From Hyphomicrobium facile (lineage in GTDB: Bacteria > Pseudomonadota > Alphaproteobacteria > Rhizobiales > Hyphomicrobiaceae), in assembly GCF_900116175.1 (NCBI RefSeq), contig NZ_FPCH01000002.1, positions 1,259,008-1,323,007 of the forward strand: a stretch of DNA of 64,000 bases, written 5' to 3'. Of the stretch, positions 54,105 to 63,481 are shown one piece after another. Below the pieces are notes generated by a model, which ran no database searches, had not been told where the DNA came from, and saw nothing but the letters and a program-made list of their open reading frames with translations. Both the position numbers and the translations under genes were made by a program. Within the stretch, counting starts at the first letter, position 1. Each line of letters starts with the position of its first letter.

Positions 54105-55073
54105 TTAAGCCAGCTTGAAGGGCATGTCCTTGCCGGCGAAGAAGGCGTCGATGTTGTCGAGCGCTTCGAAGCCCATCTGGTTGCGCGCTTCGATCGCCGC
54201 CGATCCCAGATGCGGGAACAGGAACGTGTTCGGCAGATCGTAATAGCCTTCGTTGATCTTCGGCTCGCCCGCGAATACGTCGAGGCCGGCGTAGCCCAAG
54301 CGACCCGACTTCAGCGCCGCGATCATGTCCTCGTCCTTGACGAGGTCGCCGCGCGCCGTGTTCACGACGATGGCGCCTTGCGGCAGCTTCTCGATCACGT
54401 CCTTGTTGAAGAAGTAGCGCGTCTCCGGTGTCGAAGGCGCGTTGATCGAGAAGAACTGCGAGACCTTCAAGAGACTGTCGAGGCTGTCGTGATAGGTGGC
54501 GTTGTACTTCGCCTCGACCTCGGGCTTCGCGCGATAAATATCGTAGTAGTGGATGTTCATATCGAAGCCGCGCGCACGCTGCGCCAGCGCCTGGCCGATC
54601 TTGCCGAAGCCATAGATGCCGAGGTTCTTGTTGTCGAGGCGCTGACCAACGAGCTGCAGCGGCTGCCAGCCGGGCCAGGAGCGCGTGCGGATCATCTTCT
54701 CGCCTTCGGACGCGCGGCGTGCCGAACCGAGCAACAACAGCATGGCGATTTCCGCCGTCGCGACGGTCACGCCGTGCGGCGCGTTGCCAACCTTGATGCC
54801 GCGCTTCTTGCAAGCTTCGAGATCGATGTGATCGAAGCCGATCGAGAACGTCGAGATGCACTTGATGTTCTCGGGGATCTTCTCGATCACCGGCGCCGGG
54901 CATTTCTCGTTGAGGGTCAACAGAATCGCGTCGACCGACTTGGCCGTCTCGAGCATCTCATCGACGGTGATCTTCGGGTTATCACCATGCGCGATAACAT
55001 CATAAGTCTCTCGGGCGCGGGCCATGGCGGCTTCAGGCAGAGGCCAGGTAATCAGGATCTTCTTTTTCGACAT
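54105..55073 (-). CDS. hprA: Hydroxypyruvate reductase (glycerate dehydrogenase), serine cycle
   Basis: The 322-residue D-2-hydroxyacid dehydrogenase has the NAD-binding GIYGFGKIGQAL and catalytic Arg in NTARGDLV, Glu in DVFAGEPKI and His in FPHLGSA. From memory it follows the crystallised Hyphomicrobium methylovorum enzyme closely from KKKILITWPLPEAAM onward, including the same length. It reduces hydroxypyruvate, made by sgaA, to D-glycerate with NADH. Start ATG 55073 has GGAG 12 nt upstream. The long frame to 55631 is a shadow of the next gene. A strong terminator follows. Confidence 0.95.
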   Translation of the reverse strand: MSKKKILITWPLPEAAMARARETYDVIAHGDNPKITVDEMLETAKSVDAILLTLNEKCPAPVIEKIPENIKCISTFSIGFDHIDLEACKKRGIKVGNAPHGVTVATAEIAMLLLLGSARRASEGEKMIRTRSWPGWQPLQLVGQRLDNKNLGIYGFGKIGQALAQRARGFDMNIHYYDIYRAKPEVEAKYNATYHDSLDSLLKVSQFFSINAPSTPETRYFFNKDVIEKLPQGAIVVNTARGDLVKDEDMIAALKSGRLGYAGLDVFAGEPKINEGYYDLPNTFLFPHLGSAAIEARNQMGFEALDNIDAFFAGKDMPFKLA

Positions 55074-55283
55074 GAGGTGAGGGTTCTCCGGGAGATCGGA
55101 CGGTTGATCGCAGGCACCGCTTGTGCCCCACGAAACGGGGTCTGACAAGCCCGCTACGCCGCTGCGCTGCACCGCAACCGGCCGAAGCGAAACGCTTTTT
55201 TCACCAAGACGGGCCCAGAATGCGGGCCGGATATTATGGGCCGGCCAATCGATTGGCGCGCCTTCGGGCCTCGGACAAACGTC

Positions 55284-55661
55284 ATGCGTACAATCTTGCT
55301 TGGTTTGGTGGTGCTTGCGGGCGCGAAGGTCTGGTTTCAGGACCGCGCCTATCGGGCCGCCATGAGCGACGCGGTTGTCGAAGCCTATCGCGAGCGCGCT
55401 ATCGAGGTCTGCCGCCGAAATGCTCCGAAGCGTGCTACGGGGGCTCGTGACGAGGCGCCGGCTCAATGGGCGGCCCCTTCGCAAATCGAGGCCGTGATCG
55501 GCAATCCCGATATCGACGTCGCGATTTGGGATACGCAGAACCCCCTGTGGAACCAGCGCTACCGCGATCCGCATCTCATTCTGACGTCGTCGGCCGGTGG
55601 CCGCAGCGCCCGGTGCGCCTACGACGTCCACGAAGGCGGCGCGAAACTCTCACTGCGCTAG
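55284..55661 (+). CDS. Conserved hypothetical membrane-anchored protein
   Basis: The product of about 125 residues from ATG 55284 has one N-terminal hydrophobic segment (TILLGLVVLAGAKVWF) and a periplasmic-looking remainder. That part includes IGNPDIDVAIWDTQNPLW and a pair of Cys (VCRRNAP and RCAYDV). The frame opens earlier at 55236, but the first 16 residues look unlike the rest. Unrecognised; it may be an envelope protein of this order. Divergent from hprA. Confidence 0.7.
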   Translation: MRTILLGLVVLAGAKVWFQDRAYRAAMSDAVVEAYRERAIEVCRRNAPKRATGARDEAPAQWAAPSQIEAVIGNPDIDVAIWDTQNPLWNQRYRDPHLILTSSAGGRSARCAYDVHEGGAKLSLR

Positions 55662-55832
55662 TCGGCTCTCGCTGCGCTATCGCAATTTCGGTGCAGATGC
55701 CGCGGCGGGCCGTAAAAACTTAACCAATAAAGCCCTGTTCATAATTGATCCTGACAATAGCGAGTGATTCGGCATTGCCGGGCACGCGGGCGAACATACA
55801 CGGCGCCCGGACTTCACGGGCACTACGGGACG

Positions 55833-57458
55833 ATGAGCCAGGAAACGGCATTACCAGCGCGGCGCGGCATGGGGCTTGGCTTCCCGGGCGCCCGATCGGC
55901 CATCGTCAAGCGCGCCAAGGCCGTCGTGGTTTTGCCGGTCATTACCGCGTTGCTCGCCGCGGCCATCGTCGCCCTCATTCCCGACCGGTACACAGCTTCG
56001 ACTCTCATTCAGACGGACCCGCAGCAGAGACCTGCGAGCAAGTCCGCCAATGTGCCTGCCCGGGCCGATACGCTCGCTTCCGAAGCCGAGCGCCGGGAGA
56101 TCGAGAAGCAAATGGACTTCATGCGGTCGGCGCAGATCATCGACCGCGTTATCGCCGAGCTTCAGCTGTCGGACGATCCTGAACTCAACAAGCGTTCGCT
56201 ATGGTCGTACCTCACCGGATTTCTGACGCGTCCGGCGCCGGGCGAAGCTCTGCGCCAGGCGATAAACGACAGGCTGAGCATCAGCCGCGTCCGCAGCACA
56301 TTCCTCGTCACCGTGCTGGTCACGACGAGAAATGCGGAAAAGTCCGCTCGCATCGCGAATGCGATCGCAAACCAATACCTCGCGCAACAGCGATCACCCA
56401 TCGCCCAGGATCGCACACCTGCGACGAAGTCCGGCGAACTCACCGCTTCCGAGCGCATGTTTGCATCCCTTATCGACAAGTATGGACTTAGCAGTCCGCT
56501 CGCCGGACCGCGCATTGTGGCGGCTGCCGGTGCACCGAACCGCGCGGCAGGACCGAGGCGCGTGCGCATCGTTGCGATTACCGCCGGATCGACATTGTTG
56601 ATGGCGCTGCTGCTCGCGCTCTGGCTCGAGCGGGAATCGTTGCGGCAGACGCGAAAAGTCGAACAAACGCTCGCCTGCCCGCACATGATCTCCATTCCGG
56701 CGGTGACTGCGCATTCCGATCCGAAAGCGAATGCGCGGGGCGCGCGGATGATCGTCGCCGAGCCGCAATGCGTCTACGCGGAGGCCGTGCGAAAGGTCTG
56801 CCGCGAGCTTGGACAGCGCAAAAGCGATGAAGCCTCACGCGTGATCTTGGTTGCATCCGCCCTGCCCGACGAAGGCTCGGAGAGTTTCGCGTCGAACATC
56901 GCTCATTACTTCGCGGTCTCCGCGCAAGAGACCCTCCTCGTCGACTGCGATTTTCGAGGCAAGAGCCTGACGCGCGAACTGACGCCGCGGAATTCCAGCG
57001 GGCTTCTCGATCAGATCGCCGCGCGCGCGCCGATCGAGGACGTAATCTTGCGCGATAATCTCACGGGCTTGCATTTCCTGCCGGCGTCGGGCCCCACGCC
57101 GATCCCTCTCGCGGTGGCGACAGCCATCCGGTCGCTGGAATTTTCGAGGTCGATCGCCGGTCTCAAGTCGCGGTTTCCGATCATCGTGTTGTCTGCGCCG
57201 CCTTTGGTGCCGATCTCGGACGCACGCGTGCTCGCGGAACTCGCCGACGAAATCGTATTTCTGACCGCCTGGCACCGGACACCGAGATCGCTCGCTAAAA
57301 AAGCGCTGACGTTGCTCGAGGCCAACCAGAAGAAAGTCGTCGGCGCGGTACTGACGGACGTCGCCGAGGATCAATCGGTCGGCGTCATGAGCTTCGCTGC
57401 GATTTTCGATGAAATCCGCCGAGCCGCACGCATGACGTCGATGCCCCGCGCCGCCTGA
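55833..57458 (+). CDS. Wzz-type chain-length/BY-kinase-like protein with degenerate P-loop
   Basis: The 541-residue protein has a Wzz domain between two membrane helices (near residues 30-50 and 248-266) and a cytoplasmic part like ExoP/CpsD. In that part the Walker A' box LLVDCDFRGKSL is kept. Walker A is not: SALPDEGSESFAS has Glu where the invariant Lys should be. The C-terminal Tyr cluster of BY-kinases is also missing. It probably regulates export or chain length of an exopolysaccharide without kinase activity. The mannose-1-phosphate guanylyltransferase gene 6 kb on is consistent with a polysaccharide role. Confidence 0.85.
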   Translation: MSQETALPARRGMGLGFPGARSAIVKRAKAVVVLPVITALLAAAIVALIPDRYTASTLIQTDPQQRPASKSANVPARADTLASEAERREIEKQMDFMRSAQIIDRVIAELQLSDDPELNKRSLWSYLTGFLTRPAPGEALRQAINDRLSISRVRSTFLVTVLVTTRNAEKSARIANAIANQYLAQQRSPIAQDRTPATKSGELTASERMFASLIDKYGLSSPLAGPRIVAAAGAPNRAAGPRRVRIVAITAGSTLLMALLLALWLERESLRQTRKVEQTLACPHMISIPAVTAHSDPKANARGARMIVAEPQCVYAEAVRKVCRELGQRKSDEASRVILVASALPDEGSESFASNIAHYFAVSAQETLLVDCDFRGKSLTRELTPRNSSGLLDQIAARAPIEDVILRDNLTGLHFLPASGPTPIPLAVATAIRSLEFSRSIAGLKSRFPIIVLSAPPLVPISDARVLAELADEIVFLTAWHRTPRSLAKKALTLLEANQKKVVGAVLTDVAEDQSVGVMSFAAIFDEIRRAARMTSMPRAA

Positions 57459-57675
57459 CAATCCGGCAGCCGCTCGCGACGCGCAAAACAACCTCCCGCT
57501 GTGGTTTTCTTTTCTTGCGTATCGATAGTCGGCTGTTGCTCGGCATCGTCGCGGATGTTTCGTCCGACGAACTCTGTTCGAGGCCAGCGCGGGAATTCTT
57601 GCTCATGCATCTCGGGAATAATTCTCGATGCAGTGCGGCCGCAAAAAACAGTTCTTGCCGCTTGCCATCTCGCGA

Positions 57676-57698
57676 CCTGAAAATGGTTCTAAATCAGG
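57676..57698. promoter_or_regulatory. Dyad containing an ICE-like half site upstream of the exbBD-tonB operon
   Basis: CCTGA and TCAGG form inverted ends around a half-site TTCTAAA. On the other strand it reads TTTAGAA-cca-TTTTCAG, a half-perfect ICE box. It lies about 120 bp before the first gene of the TonB operon. The 358-bp stretch 57459-57816 has no other clear feature. Confidence 0.35.
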
Positions 57699-57816
57699 TC
57701 CTCATGGGCGTCTCAATCAACGAATACTTACGAATTTCACACTGGTAACCGAACAGCAAAATCGCTACACGCGTTTGCGGAAATCCGACATTCGTTCGCT
57801 AAGAGAAGGTCATCGC

Positions 57817-58275
57817 GTGATCAGAGCTTTCAAGCGTCACTGCCTTGCGTATGCGTTCGTTCTGCCGATCGGTGCTTTGGCGACACACGCTGTTGCCGAT
57901 CCGGCCGCTACCCCGGCTTCGACAGCGCCCGCGACCCACGTAGAGTTGAACAAACTCGAGAGTTCCGAGAAGGGTTGCCGCGCCTATATGGTCGTCAACA
58001 ACCCGGGCGAGACGACCTATCAGTCGTTCAAGATCGATCTCGTGCTGTTTCAAACCGATGGCGTCATCGGGCGGCGGTTTTCGATCGATCTGGCGCCGCT
58101 CAGGCCCAAAAAGAAATCCGTGAAGCTTTTCGAGATCGATGGAATCCAGTGCGATAAGATCGGCTCGCTTCTCATCAACGATGTCATGGATTGCAAGGCC
58201 GAAGCCGGGCCCGTTTCGGGATGTCTCGAAAGCCTCAAGACCTCGACCCTGACGAACGTCCAACTTTCCAAGTAA
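57817..58275 (+). CDS. Secreted protein of unknown function in the exbB-exbD-tonB operon
   Basis: The 152-residue product from GTG 57817 (GAAGG 7 nt upstream) has a signal peptide ending near AVA. The mature part is beta-rich, with ELNKLESSEKGCRAYMVVNN and APLRPKKKSVKLFEI. Three further Cys (IQCDK, MDCKAE, GCLES) follow. It ends 15 bp before exbB, so it is the first gene of the energy-transduction operon. I do not recognise the family; a periplasmic accessory of TonB transport is inferred from position. Confidence 0.78.
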   Translation: MIRAFKRHCLAYAFVLPIGALATHAVADPAATPASTAPATHVELNKLESSEKGCRAYMVVNNPGETTYQSFKIDLVLFQTDGVIGRRFSIDLAPLRPKKKSVKLFEIDGIQCDKIGSLLINDVMDCKAEAGPVSGCLESLKTSTLTNVQLSK

Positions 58276-58290
58276 CCCGGTGACCACCTG

Positions 58291-58956
58291 ATGACCGAAG
58301 AAATTATCGGAAGAGACTTGTCGATCCTCGGCCTCTTCCAACATGCCGATATTGTCGTGAAGTCCATTATCGTCGGACTGTTGCTGGCCTCGGTCGTTTG
58401 CTGGGCGATGGCGTTCGAAAAGTTCATTCGCGTGTGGCTGGTCAATCGCGAGATCCGCGTTCTCGAGGCCAACGGCAAATCCGGCACTATTCCTTCGGGC
58501 CGTCCGAACAGCCTGGTCGGTGCCGTGGGCGACGCTGCCCGGACCGAATGGGCCGAGGGGGCGGACGCTGCTTCGTCCGGCGAGGTGCGCGACCGCCTCG
58601 AAGTCGCCATGCGCGCCGCCGTCAAGCGCAAGCTGAAGAGCATCGAGCAGGGCTTGCCGTTTCTGGCGACGCTCGGATCGGCCGCGCCGTTCATCGGATT
58701 GTTCGGCACCGTCTGGGGCATCATGAATTCGTTCACGGCTATCGCTCAGCAGAAAGATACGAGCTTGGCCGTCGTCGCGCCCGGCATCGCGGAAGCGTTG
58801 TTCGCAACGGCCGTCGGCCTCGCAGCCGCTATCCCGGCCGTCATTTTCTACAACCAGATCACGGTCGCACTCGGCCGTGCTTCGGAACGGGTTGCGCCGG
58901 CCATCGTCGGATTGGCGCGTACGCTTTCCCGCCGCGGCGTTGAGGGTGTGAACTGA
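58291..58956 (+). CDS. exbB: ExbB/TolQ/MotA family proton channel protein
   Basis: The 221-residue inner membrane protein has three hydrophobic segments and the conserved [24 protein letters not shown], then [20 protein letters not shown]. With ExbD it uses the proton motive force to energise TonB. ATG overlaps neither neighbour at the start, but its stop overlaps exbD by one base (TGATG). Because a TonB-like protein follows, ExbB is preferred over TolQ. Confidence 0.92.
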   Translation: MTEEIIGRDLSILGLFQHADIVVKSIIVGLLLASVVCWAMAFEKFIRVWLVNREIRVLEANGKSGTIPSGRPNSLVGAVGDAARTEWAEGADAASSGEVRDRLEVAMRAAVKRKLKSIEQGLPFLATLGSAAPFIGLFGTVWGIMNSFTAIAQQKDTSLAVVAPGIAEALFATAVGLAAAIPAVIFYNQITVALGRASERVAPAIVGLARTLSRRGVEGVN

Positions 58957-59405
58957 TGGGAATGTCCGTTGGCAGCTCGTCGGGCGATGACGGCGACAGC
59001 TACAAACCTCTGGCCGAGATCAACGTCACGCCGTTCGTCGACGTGATGCTCGTGCTGTTGATCATCTTCATGGTCGCTGCGCCCCTGATGGTTCAAGGCG
59101 TGCCGCTCGATCTGCCGAAGACATCGGCATCGAAACTCGGCGCGCAGAAAAAGCCGATGGTCGTTTCGCTTGCGCCCGACGGGAAGCTCTACATCCGCGA
59201 TGAGGAGGTAACGCGCGATACGCTCGTATCACGCCTCATGCAGATCAAGTCGAGCGAGGGCGACGGCGTCGTGTACGTGCGCGCGGATCGAAAAATTGCC
59301 TATGGCGATGTGATGGAGCTTTTGGGCCGCGTCGGCGAGTCGGGTTACGCGCGCGTGTCCCTTCTCTCCCAGCCTTCGCCCTCGGGAGAAACCGTTAAGA
59401 ACTGA
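58956..59405 (+). CDS. exbD: ExbD/TolR family protein
   Basis: The 149-residue protein has the single N-terminal membrane helix with the essential Asp in [17 protein letters not shown], and a periplasmic domain with [17 protein letters not shown]. It forms the proton channel with ExbB. Translationally coupled to both neighbours by TGATG overlaps. Confidence 0.93.
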   Translation: MGMSVGSSSGDDGDSYKPLAEINVTPFVDVMLVLLIIFMVAAPLMVQGVPLDLPKTSASKLGAQKKPMVVSLAPDGKLYIRDEEVTRDTLVSRLMQIKSSEGDGVVYVRADRKIAYGDVMELLGRVGESGYARVSLLSQPSPSGETVKN

Positions 59406-60148
59406 TGCCCAGAGCCGCCGGAATGAACGTGTTGCGAGCGACCGCCATTCTTCTGTCCCTGTTGATCCACGGGTCGATCGGCTATGGGATGCTGCCTGAT
59501 TTGCAAAATTCCAATCTCGAAGCTCTCGACCTCGGTAAAGGCACGGACATCGTGCTCGTCCAGCAAGGCATCGCGACGGAGGGCATATCGAAGCTCGGCG
59601 ACGCGATGGAGACCATCGAGACGACCGAGATCGTTCCTGTCCAGGAGCAGCAGTCGAAGCCTCCGGAAGAAGTCAAACCGGACGAGCTTCGCGACGTCAT
59701 CACGTCCGACGCCAGCGATGTCGAGGCGGACGCCGTAAAGACCGATGAACCGCCACCGCTCGAAACTCCGCCGCCGGAGCCGCAGGTTGTAGAGACGAAG
59801 TCGCAGCCCGAGCAGGTCGCGATCGTGACCGAGCAGAGCTCGGGCGAAGCGAAGTCGGGCGGCAACGCCCGGGAGTTCGGTCTCTATCTCGGCAAGATCA
59901 ACGATCATGTGCAGCGTGCCAAGGTCAATCCGCGTACGACGGTTGCCGGCACCGTCGTGATGAAATTCACGATCGGCGTCGATGGGACGCTGCTCTCCAA
60001 GGAAATTGCGACAAGCTCGGGCTCGAAGCTTCTCGACGACGCCGCGACGGCGGCTATCGACCGCGCAGCACCCTTCCCGCCGATCCCGCCGGAAGTTAGC
60101 GTAAAGCCGCTGGCGTTCACCCAGCCGTTCAAATTCATCATGCGGTAA
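59405..60148 (+). CDS. tonB: TonB family energy transducer
   Basis: The 247-residue protein has an N-terminal membrane anchor (VLRATAILLSLLIHGSIGYG), a Glu/Pro-rich periplasm-spanning region (PPEEVKPDE through PPPLETPPPEPQVVE) and a C-terminal TonB domain (GTVVMKFTIGVDGTLLSKEI). It passes energy from ExbBD to outer membrane receptors for iron chelates or cobalamin. No receptor gene is in the window. The SHxxxH-type His motif of TonB helices is reduced to a single LLIHGS. Confidence 0.9.
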   Translation: MPRAAGMNVLRATAILLSLLIHGSIGYGMLPDLQNSNLEALDLGKGTDIVLVQQGIATEGISKLGDAMETIETTEIVPVQEQQSKPPEEVKPDELRDVITSDASDVEADAVKTDEPPPLETPPPEPQVVETKSQPEQVAIVTEQSSGEAKSGGNAREFGLYLGKINDHVQRAKVNPRTTVAGTVVMKFTIGVDGTLLSKEIATSSGSKLLDDAATAAIDRAAPFPPIPPEVSVKPLAFTQPFKFIMR

Positions 60149-60311
60149 GAGTTTCTGTTGCACTTGCAATAGATCCATTAGATCGCGCTGCCCGTGCGAC
60201 AACTCGTGCGGGTTCGCGCCACCGGCGGGGAGCCGGCGGGCAACCGTGGATTGTCATTTTTCCGAAGTCATTCGAGTTGCGGCAGCAGCCCGAAAGCGGC
60301 GGGGCTTTGGA

Positions 60312-60326
60312 TTAACCTCGAGTTAG
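60312..60326. promoter_or_regulatory. Possible CtrA-like site upstream of the histidine kinase gene
   Basis: TTAA-N7-TTAG resembles the CtrA consensus TTAA-N7-TTAA with one mismatch, about 50 bp before the kinase gene. Single weak match; listed for checking. Confidence 0.2.
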
Positions 60327-60376
60327 CTACTCGCCCCTAGATTGAATCGGCTTTCAGCACTGCGTTAGGCTGCAAT

Positions 60377-61252
60377 ATGATGTTTGGCTCAGTTGGAACC
60401 GCCAAATCCAACTCCCTGATGAACGAGTATGCGTCGCTTTTGAGCGATGCCGTTCTGCGTCATCGCGCGCGCGTCGCCGAGCAATCCGCGCGCATCGAAG
60501 CGGAGCTTGCCGGCAAAGTAAAATCCGAATTCATCGCCAACATGAGCCATGAGCTCAGGACGCCGTTGAATACGGTCATCGGCTTTTCGAAGCTCCTGAC
60601 GCAGCATCAGCAGCGCCGCCTGCCGGACAAAGAGATCGTCGAATACGCGACGCTCATTCATGATGCCGCGGGCCACCTGCTCTCGGTCATCAACGATATT
60701 CTCGATATCTCCAAAATTCAGAGCGGAAAATATTCGCTCGACGCGCGCGAGGTGAATGTCGGCGAAATTCTCGCCGGCAGCATCACATCGTTCCGGACGA
60801 TGGCGAGCGAAGCGCAAACGGATTTGCGCTTCGGCATTGCGCCTGATTTGCGCCCCATCCGCGGCGACGCCGAGAAGTTGCGCCAGATCTTCACGAACAT
60901 CATTGCCAACGCTCTCAAGTTCACGCCGGCAGACGGCACGGTTGACGTGAGCGCGCGGCGGACCAACAGCGGCGGCGTCATCATTGCCATCCGCGACAGC
61001 GGCGTCGGCATGACCGAAGAAGAAATCGCTATCGCCATGACGCCGTTCGGGCAGGTGGACGGCGGCCGTTCGCGCTGGCGGGAGGGCGCCGGTCTCGGCT
61101 TGCCGATCGCCAAAGCGCTCGTCGAGCTGCACGGGGGTTCACTTGAACTCCGTTCGAAGAAAGGCACCGGCACGGAGGTCGTCATCAACCTTCCGGCGCG
61201 GGACGATGTGAGCGCGGTCGACTCTACGCAAATGTTTGCCAACGGCGCTTAA
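60377..61252 (+). CDS. Sensor-less histidine kinase (HisKA-HATPase)
   Basis: The 291-residue cytoplasmic kinase has a short coiled N-terminus, the phospho-acceptor His58 in NMSHELRTPLNTV, N-box FTNIIANALKFT, G1 DSGVGM and G2 GAGLGLPIAKAL. No PAS, membrane or receiver domain is present, so its input must come from a partner or the first 45 residues. The H-box resembles PdhS/DivJ/PleC-type cell-cycle kinases of Alphaproteobacteria. No response regulator gene is adjacent. The HerA-like gene starts 22 bp downstream. Confidence 0.9.
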   Translation: MMFGSVGTAKSNSLMNEYASLLSDAVLRHRARVAEQSARIEAELAGKVKSEFIANMSHELRTPLNTVIGFSKLLTQHQQRRLPDKEIVEYATLIHDAAGHLLSVINDILDISKIQSGKYSLDAREVNVGEILAGSITSFRTMASEAQTDLRFGIAPDLRPIRGDAEKLRQIFTNIIANALKFTPADGTVDVSARRTNSGGVIIAIRDSGVGMTEEEIAIAMTPFGQVDGGRSRWREGAGLGLPIAKALVELHGGSLELRSKKGTGTEVVINLPARDDVSAVDSTQMFANGA

Positions 61253-61274
61253 CAGGCCCGAGATCCGGATCAGT

Positions 61275-63272
61275 ATGGCTGGCACAAGTATCTCAACTCA
61301 GATGAATGGCGGTCCCGATACCTCCATCGGCCGCATCGTTTCGGTCACTGGATCGAAGGCGATCGTCTTGCTCGACGGCGCCGGCGACCTGCGCGCCCGT
61401 TCGCCGGATGGCCGGCCCGAAATGGGAACGCTGCTCGCGATCGAAACCAGCCGGACGACCGTGCTCGCCATTGTTTCGGCGTTGAGCGTTCCTGTCCCAT
61501 CGCAACGCGAGGGCGACACCGAGGTCTGGATCGCGGAACTCGGTCTCGTCGGCGAATTGACGACCGCCGGCGAAAGCAAGGCGCCCAAATTCAACCGTGG
61601 CGTCAGCGGCTATCCGGCGCTCGGCGACCGGGTTCGCCTCGCATTGCGGACAGAGCTCGAAGCGACATTCTGCGGCGATAGCGGCGCGATGGTGCGTGTC
61701 GGCACGATCCGCCAGGACAGCACGATCCCCGCGATGGTCCGTGTCGACGAACTGCTCGGCAAGCATTTCGCGATACTCGGCACCACGGGCACCGGCAAAT
61801 CGTGCACGACGGCGCTGATCCTCAGATCGATCGTCGAAAAGAACCCGAACGCGCACATCGTTTTGCTCGATCCTCACAACGAATATGCGACGGCATTCAG
61901 CGAATGGGCCGAGGTGATCTCGCCGCGGAACATGCAGCTGCCCTACTGGCTTCTGACGTTCGAGGAACTTCAAGAAGTTCTCGTCGGTGACAGCGATCGC
62001 AAGGCCGAGATCGAGATCCTTCAGGAAGTGATCCCGATTGCCAAGGCGCGCTACAATAGCGGCCGCGCAGCCGAGCCTGCGAAGCTCCGCCGCGGCTACT
62101 CGGACTCCAGCCGATACACGGTCGACACGCCCGTTCCCTATCGTATCTCCGACCTGCTGCTGTTGATCGACGAACGGCTCGGCAAACTCGAGAACCGAAA
62201 AGACCTCGCGCCTTACCGGATTCTCAAGCACCGGATCGAGACGATCTCGCAAGACGGCCGCTATGCCTTCATGTTCGGATCGCTCACCGTTTATGACGGC
62301 ATGACCCAGGTGCTCGGCCGAATTTTCCGGGTTCCCGTCAACCACAAGCCGATTACGATCCTCGAACTGACCGGCATCCCGTCGGAAGTCGTCAACGTCG
62401 TCGTTTCGGTTCTGTGCCGTATGACGTTCGACTTCGCGCTGTGGAGCGAGGGCCAGGTGCCGGTGACGCTCGTCTGCGAAGAAGCGCATCGTTACGTTCC
62501 CGCGAACTCGACGCTCGGCTTCGAGCCTTGCAAGCGCGCGATTGCCAAGATCGCCAAGGAAGGCCGGAAATACGGCGCCTCGCTTTGCATCGTCACGCAG
62601 CGCCCGGCGGAAATCGATCCGACCATTCTTTCCCAGTGCAACACGGTCTTTGCTCTTCGCATGTCGAACGACCGCGACCAGGAGATCGTCGCCTCGGCCG
62701 TCGCCGACACCGGTGCCGGACTTCTGGAATTCCTGCCCTCGCTTGGGCAGCGCGAAGCGATCGCGTTCGGCGACGGCATGGCGTTGCCGGTGCGGATCAA
62801 GTTCGACGAACTGCCGAAGCGCTGCTTGCCAAAGTCATCGACTGCGAACTTCTCGGAGCGGTGGCAGAAGTCTCTCGGCGACGACGGCTTCCTCGATCAA
62901 ATCGTCGAGCGCTGGCGCGCTTCCGGCATACCGGCGAACAACGATGGATCGCAGCATCTCGCGATGATGGCGGATGCTCTGGGCTTTCACGGCAACGCGC
63001 ATCAGGGTGCGGGGCCGGAGGTCCATGACGCCGCTCACGATGCGAGCGTTCCGGGACATAAAATGCCGATTGCGCCGACGCCTTACGGGACCACGTCCGC
63101 CGTTCCACGGCCGAGCATGCCGCTGCCCCGCCGCGAAGTGCCGCCGGCGCTCCCTTCGGGTGCCTCCTCGGGCTCGGGCGCTGCCACAGCTTCGCATCAG
63201 GGCGCCAAACCATCTACGTCGGCTGAATCACTCAGGTCGCTGCGCGAACGCCTGACGCGTCCGCTCGGCTGA
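61275..63272 (+). CDS. HerA-like ATPase (DUF87) with Pro/Ser-rich tail
   Basis: The 665-residue protein has an N-terminal HAS-barrel-like part, Walker A in GTTGTGKSCTTAL near residue 168, Walker B and its Glu in VTLVCEEAHRYVP and a late VTQRPAEIDPTILSQCNT sensor. The last 120 residues are disordered and Pro/Gly/Ala-rich. HerA ATPases are hexameric DNA translocases. No NurA nuclease gene is next to it, so its partner is unknown. It starts at ATG 61275, 22 bp after the histidine kinase. Confidence 0.88.
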   Translation: MAGTSISTQMNGGPDTSIGRIVSVTGSKAIVLLDGAGDLRARSPDGRPEMGTLLAIETSRTTVLAIVSALSVPVPSQREGDTEVWIAELGLVGELTTAGESKAPKFNRGVSGYPALGDRVRLALRTELEATFCGDSGAMVRVGTIRQDSTIPAMVRVDELLGKHFAILGTTGTGKSCTTALILRSIVEKNPNAHIVLLDPHNEYATAFSEWAEVISPRNMQLPYWLLTFEELQEVLVGDSDRKAEIEILQEVIPIAKARYNSGRAAEPAKLRRGYSDSSRYTVDTPVPYRISDLLLLIDERLGKLENRKDLAPYRILKHRIETISQDGRYAFMFGSLTVYDGMTQVLGRIFRVPVNHKPITILELTGIPSEVVNVVVSVLCRMTFDFALWSEGQVPVTLVCEEAHRYVPANSTLGFEPCKRAIAKIAKEGRKYGASLCIVTQRPAEIDPTILSQCNTVFALRMSNDRDQEIVASAVADTGAGLLEFLPSLGQREAIAFGDGMALPVRIKFDELPKRCLPKSSTANFSERWQKSLGDDGFLDQIVERWRASGIPANNDGSQHLAMMADALGFHGNAHQGAGPEVHDAAHDASVPGHKMPIAPTPYGTTSAVPRPSMPLPRREVPPALPSGASSGSGAATASHQGAKPSTSAESLRSLRERLTRPLG

Positions 63273-63481
63273 TTTGTGGCTCCTCCGGGCGCCCCCTGGG
63301 TGCCTGGCTCAGGTCTTGTACAGGCACTTCTGCACAGCTGTCGCATTTGGGCCGTACACGTTGCGTCCGATCGGCGTTCGTTCGTCGCGCGGATTTCCTA
63401 TTAATTTGCGCGAATGTTCCTGAAGGCCGTTTGTGCGCTACATAGACGTTGACCATTGATATTGGGGGACACCATTTCTCG

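Noticed and set aside
57515..57748. 77-residue frame before the TonB operon
   Set aside because: No ribosome site, no motif and atypical composition; the stretch is better read as a regulatory region.
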